In this document: positions 45,922 to 54,779 of the stretch, piece by piece
Position numbering within the stretch: the stretch's first letter is position 1
Layout of the letters: every line of letters begins with the position of its first letter
Source: Roseobacter sp. GAI101
GTDB taxonomy: Bacteria; Pseudomonadota; Alphaproteobacteria; Rhodobacterales; Rhodobacteraceae
Reading direction: 5' to 3'
Length of the DNA: 64,000 bases
Assembly: GCF_000156335.1 (NCBI RefSeq)
Contig: NZ_DS999213.1
Location: 2,716,929-2,780,928, forward strand
The notes under the pieces: model-generated
What the model was told of the DNA's origin: nothing
The model's database searches: none
Seen by the model: the letters and a program-made list of their open reading frames with translations, nothing else
Translations under genes and position numbers: made by a program

Positions 45922-47667
45922 TCAGAATATATCTGGTTCGCCGGCCGTCTTGCCGAAATCGGATTGCAAAAAGTCGAAGTCGCAGCCCTCGTCGGCCTGC
46001 GTGACGTGTTTGGAGAACATGTAGCCATAGCCGCGCTCGAACCGGGGTTCGGGCAGCTTGAGTGCCTTGCTACGGGCGTCCAGCTCTTCCTCGGTTACGA
46101 GCATATCAAGGGTACGGTTCGGCAGGTCGAGGCGCACGATGTCACCCGTCTTCAGCAGTGCCAACGGACCGCCGACAAAGCTTTCGGGTGTAACATGGAG
46201 CACGCACGCGCCGTAGGACGTGCCCGACATACGCGCATCCGAAATGCGCAGCATATCGCGGCACCCCTGATTGATAAGTGCTTTGGGGATCGGCAGCATG
46301 CCCCATTCGGGAAACCCCGGACCGCCAAGCGGCCCCGCGTTGCGCAGGACCATGACGTGATCCGGCGTGATGTCGAGCGTTTCGTCCTCCACCGCCGCTT
46401 TCATCTCCGGATAGCTGTCGAACACCAGCGCGGGGCCTTCGTGGACGTAGTATTTCGGATCGCACGCGGCGGGCTTGATGACGGCACCTTGCGGGCAAAG
46501 ATTCCCCTTGAGAACAGCGAGCGAGCCTTCGTGATACACTGGGTTGGACAGCGGACGGATCACGTCGTCATTATAGACAACCGCCCCTTCGAGGTTCTCG
46601 CCCACGGTATGGCCAGTCACGGTCATGCACGAGGTGTCGAGACGGTCTTCCATCTGTTTCATCAACGCGCGCAGACCGCCCGCGTAATAAAAATCCTCCA
46701 TCAGGTAGTCTTTTCCCGAGGGGCGCACGTTGGCGATGAGGGGCGTGCTGCGGCCCAAAGCGTCGAGATCGTCGAGTGTGAGCGCCACGCCCGCTCGGCG
46801 GGCCATCGCGATGAGGTGCACGACGGCATTGGTCGAACAGCCCGTCGCCATGGCAACCATCGCGGCATTGCGCACCGACGCGTCTGTGATGATCGTGTCC
46901 GGGGTCGCATCCTCCCAGACCATGTCCACGATCCGCCGCCCGCAGGCTGCGGACATGCGCTGGTGGTTGCTGTCCACGGCAGGGATTGATGACGCACCCG
47001 ACATCGTCAGGCCCATTGCGTCAGCGATGGACATCATCGTCGCGGCGGTGCCCATGGTCATGCAGGTGCCGGCCGAGCGTGCAATGCCGCCCTGAATGCC
47101 CAGCCATTCCTGATCCGAGATGTTTCCAGCGCGGCGTTCATCCCAGTATTTCCATGCGTCAGACCCGGAGCCCAAGATCTTGCCTGCGTAGTTGCCACGC
47201 AGCATCGGGCCAGCGGGCAAGAAAATCATCGGCACGCCAGCCGAAATCGCGCCCATAACAAGACCGGGCGTAGTCTTGTCACATCCGCCCATCAGCACCA
47301 CCCCGTCTAGCGGGTGCGAACGGATCACCTCTTCCGTCTCCATCGCAAGCAGGTTGCGATACAGCATCGAGGTCGGTTTGGTAAAGCTTTCGTCCACCGA
47401 CAGCGCGGGCATTTCGACGGCAAATCCGTCGGCCTGCGTGACACCGCGTTTCACATCCTTGATCCGCTCGGGAAAATGACTGTGACAGGTATTCAGCTCC
47501 GACCAGGTGTGCAGAACGCCGATGACCGGCTTGTCGCGAAAATCTTCTTCGGCGTAGCCCAGTTGCATCATGCGGGAGCGGTGACCGAAGGACCGCAGGT
47601 CGTCTGGGGCGAACCACCGCGCCGAGCGAAGGTCCTGTGGGGTTTTGCGGGGTTTTGAGAATGCCAT
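45922..47667 (-). CDS. IlvD/Edd-family dehydratase (L-arabinonate dehydratase-like)
   Basis: Iron-sulfur dehydratase of 581 residues that removes water from an aldonic acid to give a 2-keto-3-deoxy acid. Three cluster Cys are visible: SELNTCHSHF, GGCDKTTPG and SAGTCMTMGTA. ASSIPAVDSNHQRMSAACGRR follows. Its length and the TWSELNTCHSHF start are closer to the sugar-acid dehydratases (arabinonate, xylonate) than to IlvD or Edd. With the TRAP and KGSADH genes this strongly suggests pentonate use. It starts four bases after the small membrane protein gene. Confidence 0.9.
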   Translation of the reverse strand: MAFSKPRKTPQDLRSARWFAPDDLRSFGHRSRMMQLGYAEEDFRDKPVIGVLHTWSELNTCHSHFPERIKDVKRGVTQADGFAVEMPALSVDESFTKPTSMLYRNLLAMETEEVIRSHPLDGVVLMGGCDKTTPGLVMGAISAGVPMIFLPAGPMLRGNYAGKILGSGSDAWKYWDERRAGNISDQEWLGIQGGIARSAGTCMTMGTAATMMSIADAMGLTMSGASSIPAVDSNHQRMSAACGRRIVDMVWEDATPDTIITDASVRNAAMVAMATGCSTNAVVHLIAMARRAGVALTLDDLDALGRSTPLIANVRPSGKDYLMEDFYYAGGLRALMKQMEDRLDTSCMTVTGHTVGENLEGAVVYNDDVIRPLSNPVYHEGSLAVLKGNLCPQGAVIKPAACDPKYYVHEGPALVFDSYPEMKAAVEDETLDITPDHVMVLRNAGPLGGPGFPEWGMLPIPKALINQGCRDMLRISDARMSGTSYGACVLHVTPESFVGGPLALLKTGDIVRLDLPNRTLDMLVTEEELDARSKALKLPEPRFERGYGYMFSKHVTQADEGCDFDFLQSDFGKTAGEPDIF

Positions 47668-47671
47668 GATC

Positions 47672-47833
47672 CTATCCTCGGAACTGGAAGGTGAGCCACG
47701 TCACAAGGAGCGTGAAGACCAGCCCTGCGACTTCGGGCCAGCTGCCAAAGTTGTGACCGTCGCTGCGCTCCTCGCCTTCGAATTCGGCGGCGGGCAGATC
47801 CTCGTCCTGCTTTGTGAGATCGTCTTGGGACAT
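47672..47833 (-). CDS. Small single-helix membrane protein in the TRAP operon
   Basis: Protein of 53 residues with an acidic, polar N-terminal half (SQDDLTKQDEDLPAAEFEGEE) and a C-terminal membrane helix (about residues 32-50, EVAGLVFTLLVTWLTFQF). The ATG at 47833 has AGGA-type upstream bases and lies 17 bases after the DctM stop. It ends four bases before the dehydratase gene. I do not recognise a family. Its place directly after the permease suggests an accessory of the transporter, but no function is assigned. Confidence 0.65.
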   Translation of the reverse strand: MSQDDLTKQDEDLPAAEFEGEERSDGHNFGSWPEVAGLVFTLLVTWLTFQFRG

Positions 47834-47850
47834 GATGATTTCCTTTCTCC

Positions 47851-49167
47851 TCAATCCAGCATCGAGGGAAGCCACAGCGCGATCTGTGGGAATGCAAGTA
47901 CGAGGAGCAAGCCGACGGCCTGTAGGGCGATGAAGGGAAGGACGGCGACAAAGATTTCCTGAAGCTGGATCTCTTTCGGTGCAACTGATTTCAGGAAGAA
48001 ACAGGCCGGTCCGAAGGGCGGAGAGAGATAATACATCTGGATGTTCATCGCGAACAGCACGCCAAACCAGATCGGGTCGAACCCCAGATCAATGACCACG
48101 GGGGCAAAGATAGGCACGGTGATAAAGATGATTGCGATCCATTCTAGGAACGTGCCCAGCACCATCACGATCAGCATCATCACCACGATCACCCAGATCG
48201 GCCCGATATCAAGTGACGTCAGAACACCGCGCAGGAATTCACCGCCGCCGATCCGGTTGTAGATCCCGATCAGGGACACCGCACCGATGACAAGCCAGAT
48301 GATGGACCCCACGGTCAGTACCGTCTGGCGCATCGCATCGCGGGTCATTTTCCAGGTCAGTTCCCGGCGCGATGCGGCAACGACGAGCGCGCCGACGGCA
48401 CCGATGGCCGCGGCCTCGGTCACGGTGGCGACACCAGAATAGATGACACCCAGAACGGTCCCGATCAGCAGGGCAGGCAGGATGACGCCCTTCAGGTATT
48501 TCAGGCGTTTGAAAAACGGCAGGCCGGTTTCGGGCACATCATAGATCGGGGCCAACGACGGGTTCAGCCGTACCCGGACCAGGATGTAGGTGATGTAGAG
48601 TGACGCGAGCAACAGCCCGGGCACAGCAGAAGCGGCGAAAAGCTTGGTGATCGACACCTGCGCAGCGAGGCCGTAGATGATCAGCACGACTGACGGCGGG
48701 ATCAATGTTGCCAGCGCACCGGCCGCACAGATGATGCCGATGGCAAGTTTGCGGTCATAGCCCAGGCGCATCATCTGCGGCAGGGCGATCAGGCCCAGCA
48801 TCACGATTTCGCCGCCCATGATCCCTGACATCGCCGCAAGAATGACCGCGACAAATGTGGTCTGGACGCCGACAGATCCGCGGAAACGCCCGCCCATGAT
48901 CGCCATCGAATCGAACATTGATTTCGCAATTCCCGATCGCTCCAACACGTTCGCCATGAAGACGAAGAACGGCACCGCAATCAGTTCATATTTGTGTAGT
49001 ACCTCGCCGACATTCGCGGCGACGATGAAAAAGCCGGCACGCTCGCCGAAATAAAGGATCGCCGTTGCCAGCGAGACCGTCAGTGTCGTGATGCCAAGCG
49101 GCACGCCGAGCGCCATCAACGCCAGAAGCGAGAGGACGATCAGAAGGGTGATGATTTCAATGCCCAC
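47851..49167 (-). CDS. TRAP transporter large permease (DctM-like)
   Basis: Inner-membrane permease of 438 residues with about 12 hydrophobic helices. The typical start is LLIVLSLLALMALGVPLGIT, with PFFVFMANVLERSGIA and the FGPACFFLKSVAP ending. With the small permease and the binding protein it forms a sodium-driven uptake system for organic or sugar acids. Its start overlaps the DctQ-like stop by 11 bases. Confidence 0.95.
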   Translation of the reverse strand: MGIEIITLLIVLSLLALMALGVPLGITTLTVSLATAILYFGERAGFFIVAANVGEVLHKYELIAVPFFVFMANVLERSGIAKSMFDSMAIMGGRFRGSVGVQTTFVAVILAAMSGIMGGEIVMLGLIALPQMMRLGYDRKLAIGIICAAGALATLIPPSVVLIIYGLAAQVSITKLFAASAVPGLLLASLYITYILVRVRLNPSLAPIYDVPETGLPFFKRLKYLKGVILPALLIGTVLGVIYSGVATVTEAAAIGAVGALVVAASRRELTWKMTRDAMRQTVLTVGSIIWLVIGAVSLIGIYNRIGGGEFLRGVLTSLDIGPIWVIVVMMLIVMVLGTFLEWIAIIFITVPIFAPVVIDLGFDPIWFGVLFAMNIQMYYLSPPFGPACFFLKSVAPKEIQLQEIFVAVLPFIALQAVGLLLVLAFPQIALWLPSMLD

Positions 49168-49678
49168 CGGTGACGTCCCCCTCGGTGTGCTGGAACCAAC
49201 GGACGATGTTGGCCAGCAATTGCAGGATGTAAAAGATGCAGCCCAAAAAGAGCAGGATCTTGAGATAGGTTGGCTGCGGCGAGTTCATGGCGGTGCCCGA
49301 GTATTCGGTCCGACCGAGAACCTTGGCTGCCGGGTCATAAAGTGCCATGGTCAGCACAAACAGCGCACCGGTGGCGATCATCATCTGGATCAGGCGGAAC
49401 TTGCGCCAGACGCGCTCTCCGACGATCAGTTCCAGCATGGTGATCGAGATGTGGCGGTGCCGCTGCGTAACATAGCCCACCGACAGCACCCAGGCGCTGG
49501 CGCAGAGAGTCATGGCAAGCTCCGTCGACCACAGGGTCGGCGCGTTGAACCCGTAGCGCAGCACAACCTCGGCGGCCGAGACGGCGATACAGGCGAAAAA
49601 GAGAACGGAACAGGCCTGGCCGACGAAGACGCTGAAGCTGTCCATCGCATCGGCATAGACCGCGAAGATGCGTTTCAT
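49157..49678 (-). CDS. TRAP transporter small permease (DctQ-like)
   Basis: Four-helix inner-membrane protein of 173 residues. It has the DctQ-type pattern FFACIAVSAAEVVLRYGFNAPTLWSTELAM, with the conserved Arg and Trp region after helix 1, and ends in a charged tail. It overlaps the large permease gene and follows the binding-protein gene by 73 bases. Confidence 0.93.
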   Translation of the reverse strand: MKRIFAVYADAMDSFSVFVGQACSVLFFACIAVSAAEVVLRYGFNAPTLWSTELAMTLCASAWVLSVGYVTQRHRHISITMLELIVGERVWRKFRLIQMMIATGALFVLTMALYDPAAKVLGRTEYSGTAMNSPQPTYLKILLFLGCIFYILQLLANIVRWFQHTEGDVTGGH

Positions 49679-49751
49679 CGCATACCCCCGGTGGTGGGAT
49701 TGCAGGATGTGCCGCCCCAGCCCGAGGGCGGAGCGGCACCCGAAGCGGAGG

Positions 49752-50774
49752 TTACTTGAACAGACCGATGTCGGTCATGTACGCGATATTCGCATCGAGC
49801 GCTTCTTTTGCGAGCGCCGACTTGGTGGCATAGTCTTCCCACTGCTCCCGCGCGACGACACGCAGCTTGTCACGGTCTTCCTGTGCCCAGTCGATCACTT
49901 CGATATCGCCCGTGGCATCGTCACGGGCCGCGATTTCGGCGTCGAGCTTGGACACTTCGGCGGCCATCGCGAACATCGCCTCGTACCACCATTCACGCAG
50001 GGTGGTATGGTCTTCCTCGGACAGGTTGTTCCACTTTTCGGTGTTCACGGTCAGCTGCATCGACGGCATCGAATGAATACCGGGATAGAGCGGGTAAGGT
50101 GCAACGTCCTGCAGGCCGGTGGCATCGTTGTTGACGTAGGCAGATGCGTCTGCGGCGTCCACGATGCCTTTTTCAAGCGCGCCGAAGACCTCGGAAAACG
50201 GGATCGACACGGGCGATGCACCAGCCGCAGAGAACACGGCGGCAGCCAGGCCTTCGGGCGAACGTATCTTCATGCCGGAGAGGTCTTCGAAAGTGCGGAT
50301 CGGGGTGCGGGCCACCAATGCTTCGCGCGAATAGGGGCCGCAGGCGACCACGGTGACTTCGCCGCCGGTCACGGCATCCGCCGCTTTCTGCATCATGGCC
50401 TCGCCGCCACCGTCCTTGCAGAAGCCCAGCATCTGCTCGGGCGTGTCGTATCCCGAGATCAGGTCGCCCATGATCGCATAGGCAGGCTCGAGCCCTGCGA
50501 AATAGTTCACCGAGGTAAAGTCGCCATCAAGGACACCGGCCGCCACCGCAGCGGGCGTTTCTTTCGCGGGCACGACAGAGCCGTTTGGCGTCAGCACGAT
50601 CTGGATGCGGCCTTCGGTGCGATCTTCGATCTTGGGCAGCCAGTTTTCGGTGATGTATTGGGTCGAGAAGTCGCCTGCATTGAACGACGTCTGGATGTTG
50701 AAGGTCTCGGCCTGGACGGCCGCTGCGCAGCCGATGAAGGTTGTGGCCAGCAAGGCGGCTTTCGAAAGTTTCAT
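49752..50774 (-). CDS. TRAP transporter substrate-binding protein (DctP-like)
   Basis: Periplasmic binding protein of 340 residues. The signal peptide (MKLSKAALLATTFIGCAAAVQA) is followed by a DctP fold with the conserved Arg segment GMKIRSPEG near residue 150, where the substrate carboxylate is bound. The IVDAADASAYVN stretch and EYW-like EWWYEAMFA follow. It is the first gene of the operon, downstream of the palindromic operator. Context suggests an aldonic acid such as arabinonate or xylonate as ligand; this is inferred. Confidence 0.94.
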   Translation of the reverse strand: MKLSKAALLATTFIGCAAAVQAETFNIQTSFNAGDFSTQYITENWLPKIEDRTEGRIQIVLTPNGSVVPAKETPAAVAAGVLDGDFTSVNYFAGLEPAYAIMGDLISGYDTPEQMLGFCKDGGGEAMMQKAADAVTGGEVTVVACGPYSREALVARTPIRTFEDLSGMKIRSPEGLAAAVFSAAGASPVSIPFSEVFGALEKGIVDAADASAYVNNDATGLQDVAPYPLYPGIHSMPSMQLTVNTEKWNNLSEEDHTTLREWWYEAMFAMAAEVSKLDAEIAARDDATGDIEVIDWAQEDRDKLRVVAREQWEDYATKSALAKEALDANIAYMTDIGLFK

Positions 50775-50824
50775 TGTATTCCTCCCATAGAATCGCGCAG
50801 AGCTCCTCCCTGCTTAGCAAATAT

Positions 50825-50838
50825 ACTAATATATTAGT
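50825..50838. promoter_or_regulatory. Perfect 14-bp palindrome, candidate GntR operator
   Basis: ACTAATA-TATTAGT is perfectly symmetrical, and the flanks (ATAT before, GTAT after) extend it imperfectly. It lies between the divergent DctP-like gene (50 bases away) and the GntR gene (83 bases away), in the expected position for repressing both. Confidence 0.65.
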
Positions 50839-50921
50839 GTATCTTTGGCAATCAGGTCTTATATGTTTCTCGTGCTTTGTGTGTGAAATCGCGTTAAAGT
50901 CCATGAAAAAAAGGGGAATAA

Positions 50922-51632
50922 ATGTCTTCGCTGACAGCCATCGCAATGGGAAGTGCGTCAACTCGCAACGGAAAAATCCGCAAGAGTTCCGCGAGTCAGC
51001 AGATCCGCGACGCCTTGCGTGAGCGCATCATCACCCTCAATCTTACCCCGGGCGAGAGCCTGTCTCGTGTCGAGATCGCGGATTTCTACGGGGTCAGTCA
51101 GACCCCCGTGCGCGACGCGATGATGCGGCTGGAAGAAGAGGGGCTTCTCCACATCTATCCCCAATCGAAGACGGAAGTCTCTAAAATCGACATCGACAAC
51201 GCACGTGAAACCCAGTTCTTGCGTCTTGCCCTTGAAATCGAAGTCACGCGCCGACTGATTTCAGCCGGTGGTAGTGACCTTCTGAACGCGGTCGAGCAGG
51301 CGCTGATCAGGCAAAAACAGGCCTGGGAAGCCGGGGACCTGGAAAGGTTCGCGGCCAACGATCGTGCGTTCCACCGCGCCTTCTTCGAAGCGGCCAAGGT
51401 GCCGGACCTTTGGGACCTCGTTACCGAACGATCTGGCCACATCGACCGCCTGAGAAACCTGAACCTGCCGGACCCGGGCAAAGCGGCGGAGATTGTGGCG
51501 TATCACCAGCGGATTCTTGATGCGGTGAAGTCGGGCGACATGGTAACGGCCGAGTCCGAAGTCCGCGGACACCTGACGGGTACCCTTGCGAGCGTCGAAA
51601 CGATCAGGGCGCAGCATCCAGAGTTCTTCTGA
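50922..51632 (+). CDS. GntR-family (FCD-type) transcriptional regulator
   Basis: Regulator of 236 residues. The winged helix is QIRDALRERIITLNLTPGESLSRVEIADFYGVSQTPVRDAMMRLEEEG in pieces (about residues 28-75). The FCD ligand domain has the Asp/His metal pattern, with FAANDRAFHRAFFEAA and VAYHQRILDAVKSGD. The start has a GGGG ribosome-binding stretch eight bases upstream. It is divergent from the TRAP/sugar-acid operon and should bind the palindrome at 50825, with a sugar acid or its breakdown product as signal. Intact, unlike the GntR gene at 38815. Confidence 0.93.
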   Translation: MSSLTAIAMGSASTRNGKIRKSSASQQIRDALRERIITLNLTPGESLSRVEIADFYGVSQTPVRDAMMRLEEEGLLHIYPQSKTEVSKIDIDNARETQFLRLALEIEVTRRLISAGGSDLLNAVEQALIRQKQAWEAGDLERFAANDRAFHRAFFEAAKVPDLWDLVTERSGHIDRLRNLNLPDPGKAAEIVAYHQRILDAVKSGDMVTAESEVRGHLTGTLASVETIRAQHPEFF

Positions 51633-51773
51633 GGACGTGTATAAGTACCTCGGGCAGCGGACGTCTGTGGTGTCGAGGAAGACAGAAGCCCCTTAGCCTA
51701 CCTTGGGGCGAAACGCGGCGAACGACCGAAACAAGCCCGGATTTTCTGAGGCTGCGGTCGTGACAAAGGTCCG

Positions 51774-52628
51774 CTAGACAGGAACGGTTTCAATCTCAAT
51801 CCCCGGCGCATCGAGCCCCCGGGGCGAGAGCGTGAAAATCTCGAACCCATTTGCCGTTACCCCGATCGAGTGTTCGAATTGTGCCGACAAGGACCTGTCA
51901 CGGGTCACGGCGGTCCAGTCGTCCGCAAGCATCTTCACGTCCCCACGTCCCAGATTGATCATTGGCTCCACTGTAAAGATCATGCCTTCCCGAAGTTCCG
52001 GGCCGGTGCCTGCTTGGCCAAAATTCAGAATGTTCGGCGAATCATGAAATACTTGGCCGATGCCGTGGCCGCAAAAGTCGCGGACGACGGAACAGCGTTC
52101 GGATTGCGCATATGACTGGATCGCATGGCCAATATCGCCCAATCGCGCGCCAGGCCTTACAGCCTGGATCCCCCGCATCATCGCTTCATGCGCAATTCGA
52201 ATAAGCCGATGAGCCGCCCGCTTCGGCTTTCCGACCGCATACATGCGGCTTGTGTCGCCATGCCAACCGTCGAGGATCAGCGTGACGTCGACGTTCACGA
52301 TATCGCCATCGCGTAGTTTTTTCCCGTTTGGAAAGCCGTGGCAGACCACGTGATTGACCGATGTGCAGCAGGCGTACTCATATCCTTCGTAGCCGAGGGT
52401 TGCCGGCGTCGCACCGTGCGTTGCGGCGAAGTCAAGAACAAAGGTGTTGATGTCAGCCAATGGCGGGGCGTCATTGATAAGGTCCGTCACGCCATCCAGA
52501 CATGTGGCCGACAAAGCACCTGCGCGCCGCATCCCTTCGAAGGCATCCGGGCCATAAAGTTTGATGCTTTCGGTTCTGCGGGCTTCCCGTGCGAGCGGAG
52601 CGACTGGCACGTTGATATAGCTGTCCAT
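51774..52628 (-). CDS. map: Type I methionine aminopeptidase
   Basis: Removes N-terminal Met from new proteins. It has 284 residues with an N-terminal extension of about 25 residues before the usual EGMRRAG start. All five metal ligands are present: Asp114, Asp125, His188, Glu221 and Glu252, and the catalytic His97 in VVCHGFPNG. The ATG at 52628 has AAGGA upstream. It is divergent from a ParD-like antitoxin gene, with a strong inverted repeat between. Such a gene is often a second Map copy beside the housekeeping one; whether another copy exists cannot be seen here. Confidence 0.93.
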   Translation of the reverse strand: MDSYINVPVAPLAREARRTESIKLYGPDAFEGMRRAGALSATCLDGVTDLINDAPPLADINTFVLDFAATHGATPATLGYEGYEYACCTSVNHVVCHGFPNGKKLRDGDIVNVDVTLILDGWHGDTSRMYAVGKPKRAAHRLIRIAHEAMMRGIQAVRPGARLGDIGHAIQSYAQSERCSVVRDFCGHGIGQVFHDSPNILNFGQAGTGPELREGMIFTVEPMINLGRGDVKMLADDWTAVTRDRSLSAQFEHSIGVTANGFEIFTLSPRGLDAPGIEIETVPV

Positions 52629-52704
52629 TCTGTTTCCTTTCCCCGTATGTAGCAATTTGTAAAACGGGTCAGCTTGACTGCTTAAACGATTGCTGTGATA
52701 TACG

Positions 52705-52729
52705 AATCATATACGTTTCGTATATGATT
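52705..52729. promoter_or_regulatory. Perfect 11-bp inverted repeat, candidate ParD-like operator
   Basis: AATCATATACG (52705-52715) and CGTATATGATT (52719-52729) are exact complements with a TTT spacer. An extra ATATACG half-site lies at 52698-52704. It lies 17 bases before the antitoxin start and 76 bases from the map start, and is well placed for autoregulation by the antitoxin. Confidence 0.7.
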
Positions 52730-52746
52730 AAACAGGAGGCGCGTCG

Positions 52747-52953
52747 ATGGGTATCGTGAAAATCGGTGACGGACTACACGAGGAACTGCGCAAGTCCAGC
52801 ACGGTCATGTGTCGATCAATCAATGCTCAGGCAGAGTTCTGGATCAAGGTAGGTATGCTGGCCGAGGCAAACCCGACCCTGACCTTCACCGAAATAATGG
52901 CGCGGCAACTCAAAGATGCTGATGTGCAGGTGCCGGAGATCGAAGCGGCTTGA
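52747..52953 (+). CDS. ParD-like antitoxin-family protein
   Basis: Small protein of 68 residues resembling the ParD-like family (PF11903). It has a short N-terminal strand (GIVKIGDGLHEEL) and a ribbon-helix-helix-like part with RSINAQAEFWIKVGMLAEANPTLTF. GAGG-type ribosome-binding bases (AGGAGG, 52734-52739) precede the ATG. No ParE or other classical toxin lies next to it; the neighbours are map (divergent) and a convergent pirin gene. An orphan antitoxin or simple DNA-binding regulator of map are the two readings. Confidence 0.78.
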   Translation: MGIVKIGDGLHEELRKSSTVMCRSINAQAEFWIKVGMLAEANPTLTFTEIMARQLKDADVQVPEIEAA

Positions 52954-53035
52954 AGGCAGAGTTTCTGCCCGTGGAATATATCTGTTAGTGAATGGTCCGG
53001 CAGCACAGTCGCACCGCCAGACCTATTCGTCAGGA

Positions 53036-53776
53036 CTATTGGGCGAGGTCGAAGAACAAGATCTCTGCGGCGTCGCCCTGGTCAAAAGTCAGCGAGCCGC
53101 TGCCGTCAATGGCAAGACCGTCACCCTTGGACAAGGCGATACCATTCACGGTGAGGGATCCATCAGCAACCTGCACCCAGCCTTTGCGTCCAGCCTTCAG
53201 ATCAATGCTGATGGTCTGGCCAGCATCCAATGTCGCCGCGTAGACACTTGCGTCTGCCTGCGTCGTCATGGAACCGTCGCGCCCATCCCGGGACAGGAAC
53301 AACTTGAGCCTGCCGCTTTTATCCTCGTTTGACAGATCGATCGTGTCGTATGCGGGCTTGGTATTCTGCGTCTCGGGCAGCAACCAGACTTGCAAAAACC
53401 GCATTTCTTCGGTTGCGGAGGGATTGAACTCGGAATGGGTCACGCCAGAACCTGCGCTCATGTATTGTACGCCACCGGCTCTGACGACCGATCCATTGCC
53501 CAGTGAGTCCTTATGTTCCAGCGCCCCGCCCAACACATAAGAGAAAATCTCGGCGTTTTGGTGTGGATGCTGGCCAAACCCTTTGCCACCCGCAACAAGG
53601 TCGTCATTGATGACGCGCAGATTTCCAAACCCCATGTGCTGGGGGTCATAGTAATTTCCAAAGCTGAAACTATGCGCTGACTTGAGCCAGCCAAAGTTTG
53701 CCTGCCCTCGTTCATCGGCCGGGCGAACGGTTAAACTCATGCCAGCTTGTTGGGTGGTATTTTTGGCGATCGTCAT
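53036..53776 (-). CDS. Pirin family protein (YhaK/YhhW-like)
   Basis: Bicupin protein of 246 residues. The N-terminal domain has HSFSFGNYYDPQHMGFGNLRVINDD and the metal-site block GFGQHPHQNAEIFSYVLGG, with two His, then SGVTHSEFN. This matches YhaK/YhhW-type pirins, some of which act as quercetin 2,3-dioxygenases. The ATG at 53776 has AAGAG upstream; an ATG at 53791 has no ribosome-binding site. It follows the other pirin gene by 67 bases, in an oxidative or electrophile-stress-type cluster. Confidence 0.9.
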   Translation of the reverse strand: MTIAKNTTQQAGMSLTVRPADERGQANFGWLKSAHSFSFGNYYDPQHMGFGNLRVINDDLVAGGKGFGQHPHQNAEIFSYVLGGALEHKDSLGNGSVVRAGGVQYMSAGSGVTHSEFNPSATEEMRFLQVWLLPETQNTKPAYDTIDLSNEDKSGRLKLFLSRDGRDGSMTTQADASVYAATLDAGQTISIDLKAGRKGWVQVADGSLTVNGIALSKGDGLAIDGSGSLTFDQGDAAEILFFDLAQ

Positions 53777-53843
53777 ATGATACTCTTTCATAGGTTTATT
53801 GGTTATATCTCGAACCTGCTTCGGTCGCAGGCGCGGGGTTCGA

Positions 53844-54779
53844 TTAGTCGGGCAAGGGGATGAATTCGTCCTTGTCGGTGGGCGGCAGCTGGAAACGACC
53901 ATGTTCCCAGTCACCAGCGGCCCAAGCTTCCTTGGCAGCCTCGATCTTCTCTTTTGAAGAGGCTACGAAATTCCACCAGATATGTCTCGGGCCATTCAGT
54001 GTCTCGCCGCCAAGCAACATCAGTCTGGCACCAGCCGGGCCAGCTTTGACGGTGATTGCGTCGCCGGGACGGAAAACCATCATCTGACCGGACTGAAAGA
54101 CGTCGCCTGCGACTTCGATTGACCCGCCGGTCACGTAGATGCCACGATCTTCATGGTTGTCGGGCAAGGGCAGCATTGCACCAGCTTTCAGGATAGCATC
54201 GGCATAGAACATCTCTGTAAATGTCCGCGTCGGCGCGCGTTCACCCCAAGCATTGCCAACAATGAGCCGCACCTGTTTGCCTTCACTTTCTATGAACGGC
54301 AGCGCTTCTTCCTTGTGGTGCTCAAAATCAGCGTTCATGTCTTCGGCTTCCTCGGGCAAGGCCACCCATGTCTGAATGCCAAACAGGCTGCTTGGCCCTT
54401 TGCGGGTCTGCGCGCTTGTGCGTTCCGAATGGGTGACGCCGTTCCCGGCGATCATCCAGTTGACCTCCCCGGGGTAAATCATCTGGTTGGTACCAAGGGA
54501 ATCTTGGTGCTGGAACTCTCCCTTGTAGAGATACGTGACCGTCGCCAAGCCGATATGGGGATGCGGGCGGACGTCGATGCCTTGTTCCGTGATGAATTCG
54601 GCCGGACCCATTTGGTCAAAGAACACAAATGGACCAACCATTTGGCGTTTGGCTGACGGGAGGGCGCGGCGCACTTCGAAATCGCCAATATCGCGCGCCC
54701 GTGGCACGATCAGTGTTTCGATCGCATCGACGTCATCTATCCCGGGGCAGTTTGGTTCAAGTGTCGGGTTCCAGCTCAT
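53844..54779 (-). CDS. Pirin family protein
   Basis: Bicupin of 311 residues, longer than its neighbour. The metal block is VRPHPHIGLATVTYLYKGEFQHQDSLG with GNGVTHSERT, giving His and Glu ligands. The C-terminal cupin includes GRPRHIWWNF-like NGPRHIWWNFV, typical of pirins. The ATG overlaps the FMN reductase stop by four bases, so the two are coupled. It may be a quercetinase-like dioxygenase or redox regulator; the substrate is unknown. Confidence 0.92.
   Translation of the reverse strand: MSWNPTLEPNCPGIDDVDAIETLIVPRARDIGDFEVRRALPSAKRQMVGPFVFFDQMGPAEFITEQGIDVRPHPHIGLATVTYLYKGEFQHQDSLGTNQMIYPGEVNWMIAGNGVTHSERTSAQTRKGPSSLFGIQTWVALPEEAEDMNADFEHHKEEALPFIESEGKQVRLIVGNAWGERAPTRTFTEMFYADAILKAGAMLPLPDNHEDRGIYVTGGSIEVAGDVFQSGQMMVFRPGDAITVKAGPAGARLMLLGGETLNGPRHIWWNFVASSKEKIEAAKEAWAAGDWEHGRFQLPPTDKDEFIPLPD

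Noticed and set aside
45964..46989. 341-codon open frame opposite the IlvD/Edd dehydratase gene
   Set aside because: Another antisense shadow in codon-biased DNA; the conserved cysteines lie in the opposite frame.
49668..50837. 389-codon open frame opposite the TRAP binding-protein gene
   Set aside because: Antisense to a clear DctP-type gene with a signal peptide. The translation has no recognisable domain.
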